Shown: positions 1 to 8,134, counted from the stretch's first letter. The stretch is 29,753 nt of DNA from Fibrobacter sp. UBA4373 (GCA_002390045.1 DGSB01000082.1:903-30655), one strand, 5' to 3'. Notes: generated by a model from the letters alone, not told the origin. A program made the numbers and translations.

Positions 1-1202
1 ACAATCGTCACCACAGGAAGCCCCGTAGAAAACATGCCGACAGAAATGCCGTCGATAATCGTCGTCGCCGGCCCCATTTTTGCCTGTTCCGCTATTCCTC
101 GGGTCGGCTTATACGCATCGGAGGTATAATATTCCGTAAACTGTCCAATGAGAACTCCGGCCATCAGTCCCGAAAAAACGGATCCGAAAATCCCAAGCGA
201 TATGAATTCCATTTTGACGAGAGCAAAAAGAGCGATCAATATAAGAATAGAAGAGCCTAGAGTTCCCGTCAGCAGAGACCGCAGAAGACCTTTAATGCTT
301 GCGTTCTCCTTGGTGCGGACCATAAAAATTCCGATTACCGAAAGCAAAATTCCAATGGCTGCGACAATCATCGGGGCAATCACATATTTAAATCCTCCGG
401 GAAGAGCGGCGCCGAGGGCTGCTGTCGCAAGGATCGATCCGCAGTAGGATTCGTAAAGGTCTGCCCCCATGCCGGCAACATCTCCCACGTTATCGCCCAC
501 ATTGTCCGCAATCGTCGCCGGATTGCGCGGGTCGTCTTCCGGAATTCCGGCTTCGACTTTTCCGACAAGATCTGCGCCTACGTCAGCGGCTTTGGTATAA
601 ATGCCTCCGCCGACTCGTGCAAAGAGAGCCTGTAAAGAAGCTCCCATTCCGAACGTGAGCATGGTCGTGGTGATTTCAACCGTCTTTGTGTGAAGATCCG
701 CGCCAAAGCCCCAAATATGATGATCGTAAACGTAATTCAAGAAAAAGAACCAGGCCGAAATGTCCAGCAGTCCGAAGCCTACGACCACAAGTCCCATGAC
801 AGCTCCGCTGCGAAATGCAATCAGAAGTCCTCGATTCAAACTGGAAATAGCCCCTTGAGCTGTGCGAGAGCTTGCATACGTCGCCGTCTTCATTCCCAAA
901 AATCCGCAAAGCCCGCTAAAAAATCCACCGGTCAAAAAGGCGATAGGGACAAATGGATTTTGAATTTTTAAGACTGCAAGGATGACAAAGATGAAAAATA
1001 AAACGATGAATACGATCGAAACCGTTTTGTACTGCTGTTTTAAATAAGCGGTAGCGCCTTCGCGAACATATCCTGCAATTTCACGCATCCGATCATTTCC
1101 ATCGGGCTGCTTTTTCATAAAGCGATAAAAATAAAGAGCCATGGCCAGCGCAAATAGAGCCGCCGCAGGGACAAAATACCAATAGCCAGGAATCGTATTC
1201 AT
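1..1202 (-). CDS. hppA: Membrane-bound ion-translocating pyrophosphatase, N-terminal ~400 residues
   Basis: This integral membrane enzyme hydrolyses cytoplasmic pyrophosphate and uses the energy to pump H+ or Na+ across the inner membrane. The visible N-terminal part is rich in membrane helices and holds the family's most conserved substrate-binding segments: DVGADLVGKVE at about residues 207-217, then DNVGDNVGDVAG starting near residue 233, followed by GADLYESY. The aspartates and lysine there bind the Mg-pyrophosphate complex. The gene runs off the left edge, so roughly half of a usual 650-800 residue protein is seen. The residue that separates K+-dependent from K+-independent enzymes lies in the missing half, so the pumped ion cannot be called. 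The start is an ATG at 1202 with an AGAGAGG ribosome site (1208-1214, reverse strand) 5 nt upstream. It is the only gene on its transcript within the window. Confidence 0.95.
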   Translation of the reverse strand, partial: MNTIPGYWYFVPAAALFALAMALYFYRFMKKQPDGNDRMREIAGYVREGATAYLKQQYKTVSIVFIVLFFIFVILAVLKIQNPFVPIAFLTGGFFSGLCGFLGMKTATYASSRTAQGAISSLNRGLLIAFRSGAVMGLVVVGFGLLDISAWFFFLNYVYDHHIWGFGADLHTKTVEITTTMLTFGMGASLQALFARVGGGIYTKAADVGADLVGKVEAGIPEDDPRNPATIADNVGDNVGDVAGMGADLYESYCGSILATAALGAALPGGFKYVIAPMIVAAIGILLSVIGIFMVRTKENASIKGLLRSLLTGTLGSSILILIALFALVKMEFISLGIFGSVFSGLMAGVLIGQFTEYYTSDAYKPTRGIAEQAKMGPATTIIDGISVGMFSTGLPVVTI

Positions 1203-1207
1203 ACAAG

Positions 1208-1224
1208 CCTCTCTTTGATATATC
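1208..1224 (-). promoter_or_regulatory. Ribosome site and possible -10 element of the pyrophosphatase gene
   Basis: On the minus strand a GATATATC block (near 1217-1224) precedes an AGAGAGG Shine-Dalgarno site that ends 5 nt before the ATG. The ribosome site is clear. The -10 assignment is a guess from A+T content and position, with no convincing -35 element. Confidence 0.4.
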
Positions 1225-1277
1225 CTTGCCCCCTCATTCTTAATCTAACGAAAATTTTTCAAAAAGCAAAAAAAATG

Positions 1278-1346
1278 ATTGCCCACTGTCACCGCGAGGC
1301 CCCAACAAGTCATTGCAAGGCCTCTAAATCTCATTGACACAGTCAC
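1278..1346. repeat. Imperfect intergenic repeat with GTCA(C/T)(C/T)GC(G/A)AGGCC units
   Basis: Two 14-nt units, at 1288-1301 and 1309-1322, lie 21 nt apart and differ only by three transitions. GAGGCC (1296-1301) can pair with GGCCTC (1319-1324). A second related pair, ATTGCCCACTGTCAC (1278-1292) and ATTGACACAGTCAC (1333-1346), flanks them and runs into the stop codon of the ABC permease. The composition is more G+C-rich than the surrounding spacer. It resembles short intergenic palindromic repeats, but only one copy is in this window. No good U-tailed terminator is formed. Confidence 0.5.
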
Positions 1347-1990
1347 TTCAATCTGAATTTTTTGAAAGAACCTGCCGACACGCCCACGAAAGCGGCGACA
1401 ACAGCCACCGTCAAAAGGAGCGGAGCTATCGCATACGAATAATAGGCTCTTGCAAAAACGTTTCCCAGAATCAACAGCACAAAAATAAACAGATGCGCAA
1501 TTTGATTTGTCGCCCGGGCCGTTTTCACCCGAAGCGAAATGAAAAGAGCGATTCCCGTAAACACAAAGCTCATTAAAATACCGAGCAAAACGGATTTCAA
1601 GAAAATCGTCCAATCCGAAAATCCCGTCGCAATCATGTAAGCACTTTCAGCCAAGAACATGAATACAATCGGAAGCGGAATCAACGCAAGCAGCTTTCCA
1701 TAAAAAATGGCCGAGGGCTTTACCGGCAAAAGCATCAGCAGTTCCAGGGAACCGCGTTCCCGTTCTCCGGCAAAACTATCGGAAGCCAAAGGAGCCACCA
1801 TCGGAGCAATCAAAAGGGCGCAGTTCAGCATCATCCGCGTGAACACCCACGGATCGTCTTCACCCGGAAGAAGTATCAACTGCGAAACAATCAGAAGAAT
1901 CGGCGGAATAAAAAACGGGATTAAAAATTTCGGTTCGCGCAGAATCATTCCCAGTTCATGGTGCGCAATTTTCAAAGTCGCACTGTTCAT
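1343..1990 (-). CDS. ABC-2 type transporter permease
   Basis: This 215-residue inner-membrane protein has about six hydrophobic helices and would form the channel of an ABC exporter with the ATPase encoded just upstream. Near residues 75-100 it carries the GERERGSLELL...P...I.YGK stretch typical of ABC-2/NatB-type permeases, where the segment couples to the ATPase. The start codon overlaps the ATPase stop by 4 nt (ATGA at 1987-1990), so the two are translationally coupled. It is shorter than many ABC-2 permeases and close to CcmB in size. A cytochrome c maturation role seems less likely because no other ccm gene is nearby. The substrate is unknown. The stop codon lies in an imperfect intergenic repeat. 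Confidence 0.85.
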   Translation of the reverse strand: MNSATLKIAHHELGMILREPKFLIPFFIPPILLIVSQLILLPGEDDPWVFTRMMLNCALLIAPMVAPLASDSFAGERERGSLELLMLLPVKPSAIFYGKLLALIPLPIVFMFLAESAYMIATGFSDWTIFLKSVLLGILMSFVFTGIALFISLRVKTARATNQIAHLFIFVLLILGNVFARAYYSYAIAPLLLTVAVVAAFVGVSAGSFKKFRLK

Positions 1991-2826
1991 TTGCCAAAAG
2001 CTCCTTCCGCCGTCTGGATTGTTCCGCGATAAACCGATTCGAGCGAAGCCTTGCCCGATTCCACATGGGTAATTTTTGCATTTGCTGGAAATCCATTTTT
2101 AAAGACTTCCGGAGAAACTCCGTCGGGAAGCTGGACATGCAGAACAAATTCATCTGTCCTGAGTTCGCTCATTTTCTCCGCGCGCAGGATTTTTCCTTTA
2201 TAAAGAATCGCATACGATGTCGCCACCTGTTCCATTTCCGAAAGAATATGGGAACTCACGAGTAACGTACCGCCATCTTCCTTTTTCCAATTCGCCAGAA
2301 GTTCCCAAACGGCTTCCCGAGCGCCCGGGTCCAAATTGGCGACAGGTTCGTCTAAAAGCAAAAGGCTTGGGCGATGTACCAGCGCCCGTGCAATCTGCAC
2401 TTTTTGCCGCGTTCCCTGCGAAAGCGTTCCCATCGCCGTCGAAACATCCGGAAGTTCCAAACGTTTGGCGAGTTTTTCTATTTGCGAATGGACATCCTTC
2501 ACATCATAAAAAGACGCAAAGAACTGGAGATATTCCGCAATCGAAAGCTTGGGATACGTCCCAGGATTTTCAAGGAGAATTCCACACTTCGAAAGATCGA
2601 GGAATCCTTCCGAATTTTTGAATTCATTCTCAATCGAAATCGCTTTGGAATCGACAGAGAGTCGCCCGCAAAGGATCCGAAGGAGCGTCGTTTTTCCAGC
2701 ACCATTCGGGCCGAGAAGCGCTAAAGAATCCCCCATTTCAAGGGACAGATTTACATCATCCAACGCCAAATTTTTTGACTTTGGATAAGTATAGGAAAGG
2801 CCGGAGAATCGGAATACGGTCTGCAT
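1987..2826 (-). CDS. ABC transporter ATP-binding protein
   Basis: This 279-residue cytoplasmic ATPase drives the partner permease. The motifs are in order: Walker A GPNGAGKTT (about residues 39-47), a signature-like LSQGTRQKVQIARAL, Walker B LLLLDEP, and the H-loop SSHIL. The signature is LSQGT rather than LSGGQ, as is usual in the NatA/DrrA-like group of drug, lipid or ion exporters. A C-terminal region of about 75 residues after the ATPase core fits this group. The start is an ATG at 2826 with AAGGA 3 nt upstream, slightly close. The gene is divergent from greB across only 35 nt, which contain a perfect 12-bp palindrome. The exported substrate cannot be read from sequence. Confidence 0.93.
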   Translation of the reverse strand: MQTVFRFSGLSYTYPKSKNLALDDVNLSLEMGDSLALLGPNGAGKTTLLRILCGRLSVDSKAISIENEFKNSEGFLDLSKCGILLENPGTYPKLSIAEYLQFFASFYDVKDVHSQIEKLAKRLELPDVSTAMGTLSQGTRQKVQIARALVHRPSLLLLDEPVANLDPGAREAVWELLANWKKEDGGTLLVSSHILSEMEQVATSYAILYKGKILRAEKMSELRTDEFVLHVQLPDGVSPEVFKNGFPANAKITHVESGKASLESVYRGTIQTAEGAFGK

Positions 2827-2838
2827 GCATCCTTAATT

Positions 2839-2854
2839 TAGAAATTTCTATATT
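2839..2854 (+). promoter_or_regulatory. greB -10-like element with overlapping 12-bp palindrome
   Basis: TATATT at 2849-2854 ends exactly 7 nt before the greB ATG, so transcription would begin at or next to the start codon. There is no Shine-Dalgarno site. The same 12 nt (AATTTCTATATT) precedes hslO at the same spacing. TAGAAATTTCTA at 2839-2850 is a perfect palindrome shared with the divergent ABC operon and could be a common operator. Confidence 0.55.
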
Positions 2855-2861
2855 GAAAGAC

Positions 2862-3332
2862 ATGTCAGATCCTATTTCCAAAGAAGGCTTTGACAAACTC
2901 ATGGAGGAATGGAAACGCCTCAAGTTTGTCGAACGCCCAGAAATGCAGCGCCAGGTTGGCGCCGCTGCCGCCGAAGGCGACCGTTCCGAAAATGCGGCAT
3001 ATACTTACGGTAAAATGCGTCTTCGTGATATCGACCGTCGCTTGCGACAGCTCGACAAAATACTCGACCACGCTAAAGTCGTATCGACCGAAGCACCTGC
3101 CGACGGGTCCATCCGTTTTGGCGCAACGGTCACCCTCGAAGACCGCAAAACCAAAAAGAAGCGCATTTACACCCTCGTCGGCGTTCAAGAAATCGACCCG
3201 CTCCAAGGAAAAATCAGCGTGAGCTCTCCGGTGGGCCAAGCTTTAATCGGTAAAAAGAAAGGCGATATCGTCCCGATTACGGTTCCCCGCGGTACGATCG
3301 AATACAGCATCATCGAGATAGAATACAAATGA
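2862..3332 (+). CDS. greB: Transcript cleavage factor GreB
   Basis: GreB enters the secondary channel of backtracked RNA polymerase and stimulates cleavage of the extruded RNA, so that elongation resumes. The 156-residue length equals the family norm (about 158). The N-terminal coiled coil shows ERPEMQRQV..A...GDRSENA.Y.Y.K.RLR.IDRR, closer to GreB than GreA because of ERPE and the DRR...LDK segment. D40 and E43 sit at the coiled-coil tip where the family holds catalytic Mg2+. The C-terminal FKBP-like domain contains ISVSSPVGQALIGKKKGD. An in-frame extension upstream to 2775 would lie inside the divergent ABC gene, so the ATG at 2862 is chosen. The gene overlaps tatD by 4 nt (ATGA). It probably has a leaderless or near-leaderless mRNA. 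Confidence 0.95.
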   Translation: MSDPISKEGFDKLMEEWKRLKFVERPEMQRQVGAAAAEGDRSENAAYTYGKMRLRDIDRRLRQLDKILDHAKVVSTEAPADGSIRFGATVTLEDRKTKKKRIYTLVGVQEIDPLQGKISVSSPVGQALIGKKKGDIVPITVPRGTIEYSIIEIEYK

Positions 3333-4105
3333 ATTTTGTCGATACCCACTGCCACATGGATGCCTATTCAGAGATGTCCGGTGTGGATTTTGATATTTGG
3401 TGGAAAACGGTCGACCCCAAGCCCGATGCGCTCGTTCACGTTTCTTGCGAAGAGCCGACTTTTGAATACGCCAAGAACATTTCCGAAAAATACCCGAACG
3501 TTTACGCATCTTTCGGAGTCCATCCGATCAATGCCGATTCCTACGATTCTCGCGTTGAACAGGAACTTTTAAAACTCTGGGCTCGCGATAAAACGGTCGG
3601 CATTGGCGAAATCGGTTTCGAGTACCATTACGAATGCGCAAGCCACGAAAAGCAACGTGAAGTCTTCGAACGTCAACTCGAAATCGGGAAGCCCTTTCAC
3701 AAGGTTTTTGTGCTGCATCTGCGCGAAGCCGAAGAAGATTCCCTATCCGTTTTGCAAAACGCGGACTTGCGCGGCGCTACACTACATGTGCACAGTTGCA
3801 CGACGAGTGCGCATTTTGTCGATGAAGTTTTAAAACTCCCCTGCCGCGTCTATATCGGCTTTACCGGGATTTTAACATTTAAAAGCGCCGCCGAAGTTCG
3901 CAAAGCGGCAAGCCACGTTCCCTTGGACAGGCTTTTGCTCGAAACGGATTCCCCCTACCTTGCCCCTGTTCCGCACCGAGGTAAAGTAAGCCACGCCGGG
4001 ATGATTCCCGACACGGGGAAAGTTCTCGCCGAAGTTCAGGGAGTCCCCTTTGAAGATTTAATGGCAGCCGTTCGGCAAAACACTCACGATTGTTACGGAA
4101 TTTGA
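3329..4105 (+). CDS. tatD: TatD-family metal-dependent hydrolase
   Basis: TatD proteins are TIM-barrel hydrolases of the amidohydrolase superfamily with 3'-5' DNase activity linked to DNA repair and quality control. The 258-residue protein has the expected metal ligands in order: DTHCHMD at the N-terminus, FGVHP, GEIGFEYH (bridging Glu), LHLREA and LHVHS, and LLLETDSPYLAP near the end. The start codon overlaps the greB stop as ATGA, so the pair is one operon with coupled translation. A strong hairpin terminator follows 25 nt downstream. The exact family member (TatD, YcfH or YjjV) cannot be separated by eye. Confidence 0.92.
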   Translation: MNFVDTHCHMDAYSEMSGVDFDIWWKTVDPKPDALVHVSCEEPTFEYAKNISEKYPNVYASFGVHPINADSYDSRVEQELLKLWARDKTVGIGEIGFEYHYECASHEKQREVFERQLEIGKPFHKVFVLHLREAEEDSLSVLQNADLRGATLHVHSCTTSAHFVDEVLKLPCRVYIGFTGILTFKSAAEVRKAASHVPLDRLLLETDSPYLAPVPHRGKVSHAGMIPDTGKVLAEVQGVPFEDLMAAVRQNTHDCYGI

Positions 4106-4129
4106 CTTTTTTTCACATTTTTTCTTTTC

Positions 4130-4162
4130 AACCGAAACTCCAGGTTTCGGTTTTTGTTTTTT
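4130..4162 (+). terminator. Intrinsic terminator of greB-tatD
   Basis: A perfect 9-bp stem, AACCGAAAC (4130-4138) with GTTTCGGTT (4144-4152), has a 5-nt loop and runs into TTTGTTTTTT. It lies 25 nt after the tatD stop. Confidence 0.88.
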
Positions 4163-4311
4163 GAGAACAATTTCCATTTTCTTTCGAATATTCCAAATTG
4201 GAGTTTTTCGTTATATTTTCGCTATTTTCAGATGTAATAAAATTTTACATTGACCACCACCCCCCTTTTGTTTATGTTTAATTTTTGAGAACATTCTCAA
4301 AACGGAAAGGA
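4159..4311 (+). promoter_or_regulatory. Upstream control region of the pectate lyase with palindromes
   Basis: TTTTGAGAACA occurs at 4159-4169 and again at 4283-4293. The second copy is half of a palindrome, TTTTGAGAACATTCTCAAAA (4283-4302), with 9-bp arms and a 2-nt centre. A second inverted repeat, ATGTAA/TTACAT, sits at 4232-4237 and 4245-4250. A+T-rich -10-like blocks (TATATTTT, CTATTTTC) lie near 4212-4230. The ribosome site GGAAAGGA (4304-4311) starts 1 nt after the palindrome. This looks like an operator region for a substrate-controlled gene; no regulator is identified. Confidence 0.5.
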
Positions 4312-4320
4312 TTGGTGTTT

Positions 4321-6804
4321 ATGTTAAAGAAATTCGCATTATTCTCTACGGTCGCATTCGGACTTGCGACATCCGCCCAGGCCCTCACCATCAGCAAATC
4401 CGGAGGCTGGTTTGAAACCGTTTATGCGGAATGGTCTCCGGTCAGCGGAGCCTCCAGCTACAACGTCTATTGCGACGGTACCAAGATTGACGACGCGCTC
4501 ATCCGTACATATTCCTCTTATGTACGCGCAGACATCCCGGGCGTCAAAGCAGGTTCCCACACGATCAAAGTTGCTGCGGTGACTTCTGGATCGGAAAAGG
4601 AATCCGCCACGACGACGGCAACAGCAATCGCCCACGACCGCGCCGGTTTCGCCTTTAACGACGGACATGTTCCAGGCGCTTACAACACCGACGGTACGCT
4701 CAAGAGCGGCGCTGTGGTCATTTACGTTTCTGAAAACACGAAAAATACGGTCACACTCGACGTTCAAACCAAAAGCAACGGCACCACGACCACGTGCAAA
4801 AGCTTCCAGGGCATTTTGAACTGCATGAAGAAAGGTTATGAAACCCGCCCGATCGACTTCCGCTTTATCGGAAACGTCACCGATTCCGATTCTCTCGTCG
4901 CAGGCGACATGGTAATCGATCTCGGATCTTCGGAAACTTCTTACCTCACCATCGAAGGCATTGGCGAAGACGCTACTGCAAACGGCTGGGGCATCCGTTT
5001 AAAGAACGCGCAAAACGTGGAAATTCGCAATCTCGGCATTATGAATGTGGATAGCGACGAAGGCGACGATATCGGCCTTCAGCAAAACAACGCTTACATT
5101 TGGGTGCACAACGTGGACTTCTTCTACGGCGATGCGGGTTCCGACGCCGACCAGGCAAAGGGAGACGGTTCTCTCGACTGCAAAAAATCTACGTACATCA
5201 CCTTCAGCTACAACCACTTCTGGGATAACGGCAAGAGCAATCTTCTCGGCCTTTCCGAAGGTACCTACAGCTACAATTCTACCGATTACTACATCACCTA
5301 TCATCACAACTGGTACGATCATTCCGACAGCCGCCATCCGCGTGTGCGCTACTACAACGCCCACGTTTACAACAACTACTACGATGGCAATGCAAAGTAT
5401 GGCGCAGGCAGCACCGAAGGCTCTTCGATCTTCATGGAAGGCAATTACTTCCGTAACTGCAAATACCCGATGCTCACCTCGATGCAGGGTAGCGACCTTT
5501 ACGCGGGTACGTCCACGGCAAGCAATGACAACGCCACATTCAGCAAAGAAGACGGCGGAACGATCAAAGCTTACAACAACTACATGACGGGCACTTATAC
5601 CTTCATTCCTTACGGCGCAAGCTCTTACACGAATAAAGGATCTACCGTCAGCGCATCTTCCATGGGCATTACGACGACCACGGACTTCGACGCCTATGTG
5701 GTTTCTAGCCGAAACACGACCGTTCCTAGCAACATCACTTCCAAGCAAGGCGGACATTATTACAGCAACTTCGACACAGGCTCCAAGATGTATTCTTATA
5801 CGGCGGAATCTCCGGAAAATGCGAAGACGACGGTAGAATCCTATGCCGGACGTATGAACGGTGGCGATTTCGACTGGGCATTCACCGATGCAGATGACGA
5901 ATCCTATGCGGTGAATACCGCTCTCAAGAGCGCACTGCAATCTTACACGGGATCCGTGAAGAGCATCCAGGGCGACGGCGAAATCGTGATTACGAGCTCT
6001 TACAGCACAGGCTCTTCAAGTTCCGCAACATCTTCGAGTTCTTCCGTTTCTTCGAGCAGTTCTAAAACCTCTTCCAGTTCGACCGGTTCTTCGAGCTCTG
6101 TTGCGACTTCCGGAACCATTACCGGCGACATCGTCCACAACTTCACCGAAGACGGTGTCGATAGCGATGTTTTTGATATCATCGGAAGCCTTTCGACAAG
6201 CAAGGGTTCTGTCACCTATAACGGCGAAACTCTCACCCGTTGCCTCAAGATGGAATCTTCGACTTCCGTCACCTTCACGCTTAGCACGTCGGGAACCATG
6301 CAGCTCGTCTTCCTTTCGAGCTTCACCGGCTCCGTTAAAATCGACGGAACCAGTTACACGGCTTCCGCAGGAATCGTAACTGCCACACTCTCTGCAGGCA
6401 CGCATACCATCAGCAAGGGAGACGTTGCTTATCTCTTCTTGATCATCATTGATCTCGATGATAGCGGAAGCAGCTCCAGTGCAGGCGTCGAAAGTTCTTC
6501 CTCGACAGAAGACAGTTCATCCTCGAGCGAAGATAGTTCATCCTCGAACGAAGACAGAACGGCCATTTCCACCAAGATGACCCATCTTCCGGCTGGAATT
6601 TCCTTCAACCGTGGCACGAGCCGCCTTACGATCGGAAGCGCATCGGTGAACCGCGTCGACATTATTTCGATTCAAGGAGAAAAAATTCTCCATTCCGCAA
6701 ACGGTCAATCGGAATTTAGCCTTGCAAAAATGCCTAGCGGCATCTACATCGTTCGAGCGATCACTGCGGAAGGCACATTCTCCATGAAGATTTTCAAGGA
6801 TTAA
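4321..6804 (+). CDS. Secreted multidomain pectate lyase (PL1) with Ser linkers and T9SS-like tail
   Basis: This enzyme would cleave polygalacturonate by Ca2+-dependent beta-elimination outside the cell. The 827-residue protein starts with a signal peptide (MLKKFALFSTVAFGLATSAQA), then a fibronectin-III-like region (about 25-105). The PL1 beta-helix spans roughly 110-555, with a GDGSLDCK segment (281-288) in the calcium-site region and RHPRVRYYNAHVYNNYY from R338, which carries the family's catalytic arginine region. A poly-Ser linker (about 559-598) leads to an unrecognised beta-rich module (about 600-710). A second Ser/Glu/Asp linker leads to a C-terminal domain (760-827) with the VDIISIQGEKI...LPSGIY.V-type pattern of type IX sorting domains. 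The ATG at 4321 is chosen over an in-frame TTG at 4285 because of the signal peptide and the GGAAAGGA site. A terminator follows. Confidence 0.9.
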   Translation: MLKKFALFSTVAFGLATSAQALTISKSGGWFETVYAEWSPVSGASSYNVYCDGTKIDDALIRTYSSYVRADIPGVKAGSHTIKVAAVTSGSEKESATTTATAIAHDRAGFAFNDGHVPGAYNTDGTLKSGAVVIYVSENTKNTVTLDVQTKSNGTTTTCKSFQGILNCMKKGYETRPIDFRFIGNVTDSDSLVAGDMVIDLGSSETSYLTIEGIGEDATANGWGIRLKNAQNVEIRNLGIMNVDSDEGDDIGLQQNNAYIWVHNVDFFYGDAGSDADQAKGDGSLDCKKSTYITFSYNHFWDNGKSNLLGLSEGTYSYNSTDYYITYHHNWYDHSDSRHPRVRYYNAHVYNNYYDGNAKYGAGSTEGSSIFMEGNYFRNCKYPMLTSMQGSDLYAGTSTASNDNATFSKEDGGTIKAYNNYMTGTYTFIPYGASSYTNKGSTVSASSMGITTTTDFDAYVVSSRNTTVPSNITSKQGGHYYSNFDTGSKMYSYTAESPENAKTTVESYAGRMNGGDFDWAFTDADDESYAVNTALKSALQSYTGSVKSIQGDGEIVITSSYSTGSSSSATSSSSSVSSSSSKTSSSSTGSSSSVATSGTITGDIVHNFTEDGVDSDVFDIIGSLSTSKGSVTYNGETLTRCLKMESSTSVTFTLSTSGTMQLVFLSSFTGSVKIDGTSYTASAGIVTATLSAGTHTISKGDVAYLFLIIIDLDDSGSSSSAGVESSSSTEDSSSSSEDSSSSNEDRTAISTKMTHLPAGISFNRGTSRLTIGSASVNRVDIISIQGEKILHSANGQSEFSLAKMPSGIYIVRAITAEGTFSMKIFKD

Positions 6805-6825
6805 CTTACCCCAAACCAAAAAAAA

Positions 6826-6856
6826 ACGGGCGCCGAATGGCGCTCGTCTTTTTTTT
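6826..6856 (+). terminator. Intrinsic terminator of the pectate lyase gene
   Basis: The stem ACGGGCGCC (6826-6834) pairs with GGCGCTCGT (6839-6847) with one G-U pair and a GAAT loop. C and eight T follow. It begins 22 nt after the stop codon. Confidence 0.93.
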
Positions 6857-6895
6857 GCTAAATTTCTCGTGACTTTAATTAAAGAGGTTGCATTT

Positions 6896-7984
6896 ATGAG
6901 CAAGAATTATAAAATCGCAGTTCTCCCGGGCGACGGTATCGGTCCGGAAGTGATGAAGGAAGCTGTCCGCGTTCTCGACGCTGTGGCAGACAAGTTCGGC
7001 TTCAGCACCGAAAAGGAATGGGCTGACGTCGGCGGTATCGCTTACGATCATTTTAAGCATCCGCTTCCGGAAAGCACTCTCAAGACGGGTGAAGCTGCAG
7101 ACGCAATTCTCTTCGGTTCCGTTGGCGGCCCGAAGTGGGAATCCCTTCCGCCGAACCTCCAGCCGGAACGCGGCGCTCTGCTCCCGCTCCGCAAGCACTT
7201 CAAACTTTTCTGCAACCTCCGCCCGGCCAAGGTTTACAAGGAACTCGCCCCGGCTTGCCCGCTCCGTGCAGACATCGTCGGTGACGGTTTCAACATTCTC
7301 ACGGTCCGCGAACTCACGGGCGACGTTTACTTCGGTCAGCCGAAGGGTCGCGAAGGTTCCGGCAAGGACGAAATCGGCTACGACACCATGAAGTACAGCC
7401 GTTACGAAGTCGAACGTATCGCTCGTTTCGCATTCGAAGCTGCCAAGGGCCGTCGCAACAAAGTTGCAAGCATCGACAAGGCTAACGTTCTTACCACGAG
7501 CGTTTTCTGGCGCGAAATCGTGAAAGACATTCACGACAACGAATTCCCGGAAGTCGAACTCGAAAACCTCTACGTGGATAACGCCGCCATGCAGCTCCTC
7601 CGCCGTCCGCGTGAATTCGACGTTCTCCTTTGCCCGAACCTCTTCGGTGATATTTTGACCGACGAATGCGCAATGCTCACCGGTTCCATGGGCCTTCTCC
7701 CGTCCGCTTCTATCGCTGAAGGTTCCTTCGGCCTCTATGAACCGGCAGGCGGTTCCGCTCCGGACATCGCTGGCAAGGGTATCGCAAACCCGCTCGCCCA
7801 GATCCTTTCTGTCGCCCTCATGCTCCGCTACTCCTTCAAGGAAGAAGAAGCAGCTAAGGCGATCGAAACCGCTGTGGAAAAGGCGATCAGCGCCGGTTAC
7901 CGCACGGGTGAAATCTGGAAGGAAGGCGACAAGAAGGTCGGCACCACCGCTATGGGTGACGCTATCCTCTCCTTCTTGAAGTAA
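6896..7984 (+). CDS. leuB: 3-isopropylmalate dehydrogenase
   Basis: LeuB oxidises and decarboxylates 3-isopropylmalate with NAD+ in leucine biosynthesis. The 362-residue protein has the expected length and motifs: LPGDGIGPEV at the N-terminus, FGSVGGPKW, the substrate-binding RELTGDVYFG with downstream arginines, DKANVL, VDNAAMQLLRRPREFDV, NLFGDILTDE with the metal-binding aspartates, and the NAD-binding GSAPDIAGKGIANP near the C-terminus. The ATG at 6896 follows an AAAGAGG site (6881-6887); an upstream in-frame TTG-like extension is rejected. Codon use is strongly biased to C-ending codons, as in a highly expressed gene. It stands alone between two terminators, with no leuA, leuC or leuD nearby. 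Confidence 0.97.
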   Translation: MSKNYKIAVLPGDGIGPEVMKEAVRVLDAVADKFGFSTEKEWADVGGIAYDHFKHPLPESTLKTGEAADAILFGSVGGPKWESLPPNLQPERGALLPLRKHFKLFCNLRPAKVYKELAPACPLRADIVGDGFNILTVRELTGDVYFGQPKGREGSGKDEIGYDTMKYSRYEVERIARFAFEAAKGRRNKVASIDKANVLTTSVFWREIVKDIHDNEFPEVELENLYVDNAAMQLLRRPREFDVLLCPNLFGDILTDECAMLTGSMGLLPSASIAEGSFGLYEPAGGSAPDIAGKGIANPLAQILSVALMLRYSFKEEEAAKAIETAVEKAISAGYRTGEIWKEGDKKVGTTAMGDAILSFLK

Positions 7985-8001
7985 TTCTCAAAGCTTCACA
8001 G

Positions 8002-8029
8002 AAAGCACTCGCGATTGCGAGTGCTTTTT
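8002..8029 (+). terminator. Intrinsic terminator of leuB
   Basis: An 11-bp stem, AAAGCACTCGC (8002-8012) with GCGAGTGCTTT (8017-8027), has a GATT loop. The T-run begins in the 3' arm and extends to 8029. It starts 18 nt after the leuB stop. Confidence 0.93.
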
Positions 8030-8134
8030 GTGTATCTTTCTAATTTTGAATTCGCTCAGTCTTGCTGTGTATTCGCATTCCTCGGAATACCCGATAAATT
8101 GCCATATAAGGACTTTTTAGGACAGGTGTTAAAC

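Noticed and set aside
4283..4302. LexA (SOS) box
   Set aside because: The palindrome does not match known LexA box types, and a pectate lyase is not an expected SOS gene.
8005..8024. CIRCE-like heat-shock operator (GCACTC...GAGTGC)
   Set aside because: The spacer is 8 nt rather than 9, it lies after leuB rather than before a chaperone gene, and a T-run follows. It is an intrinsic terminator.
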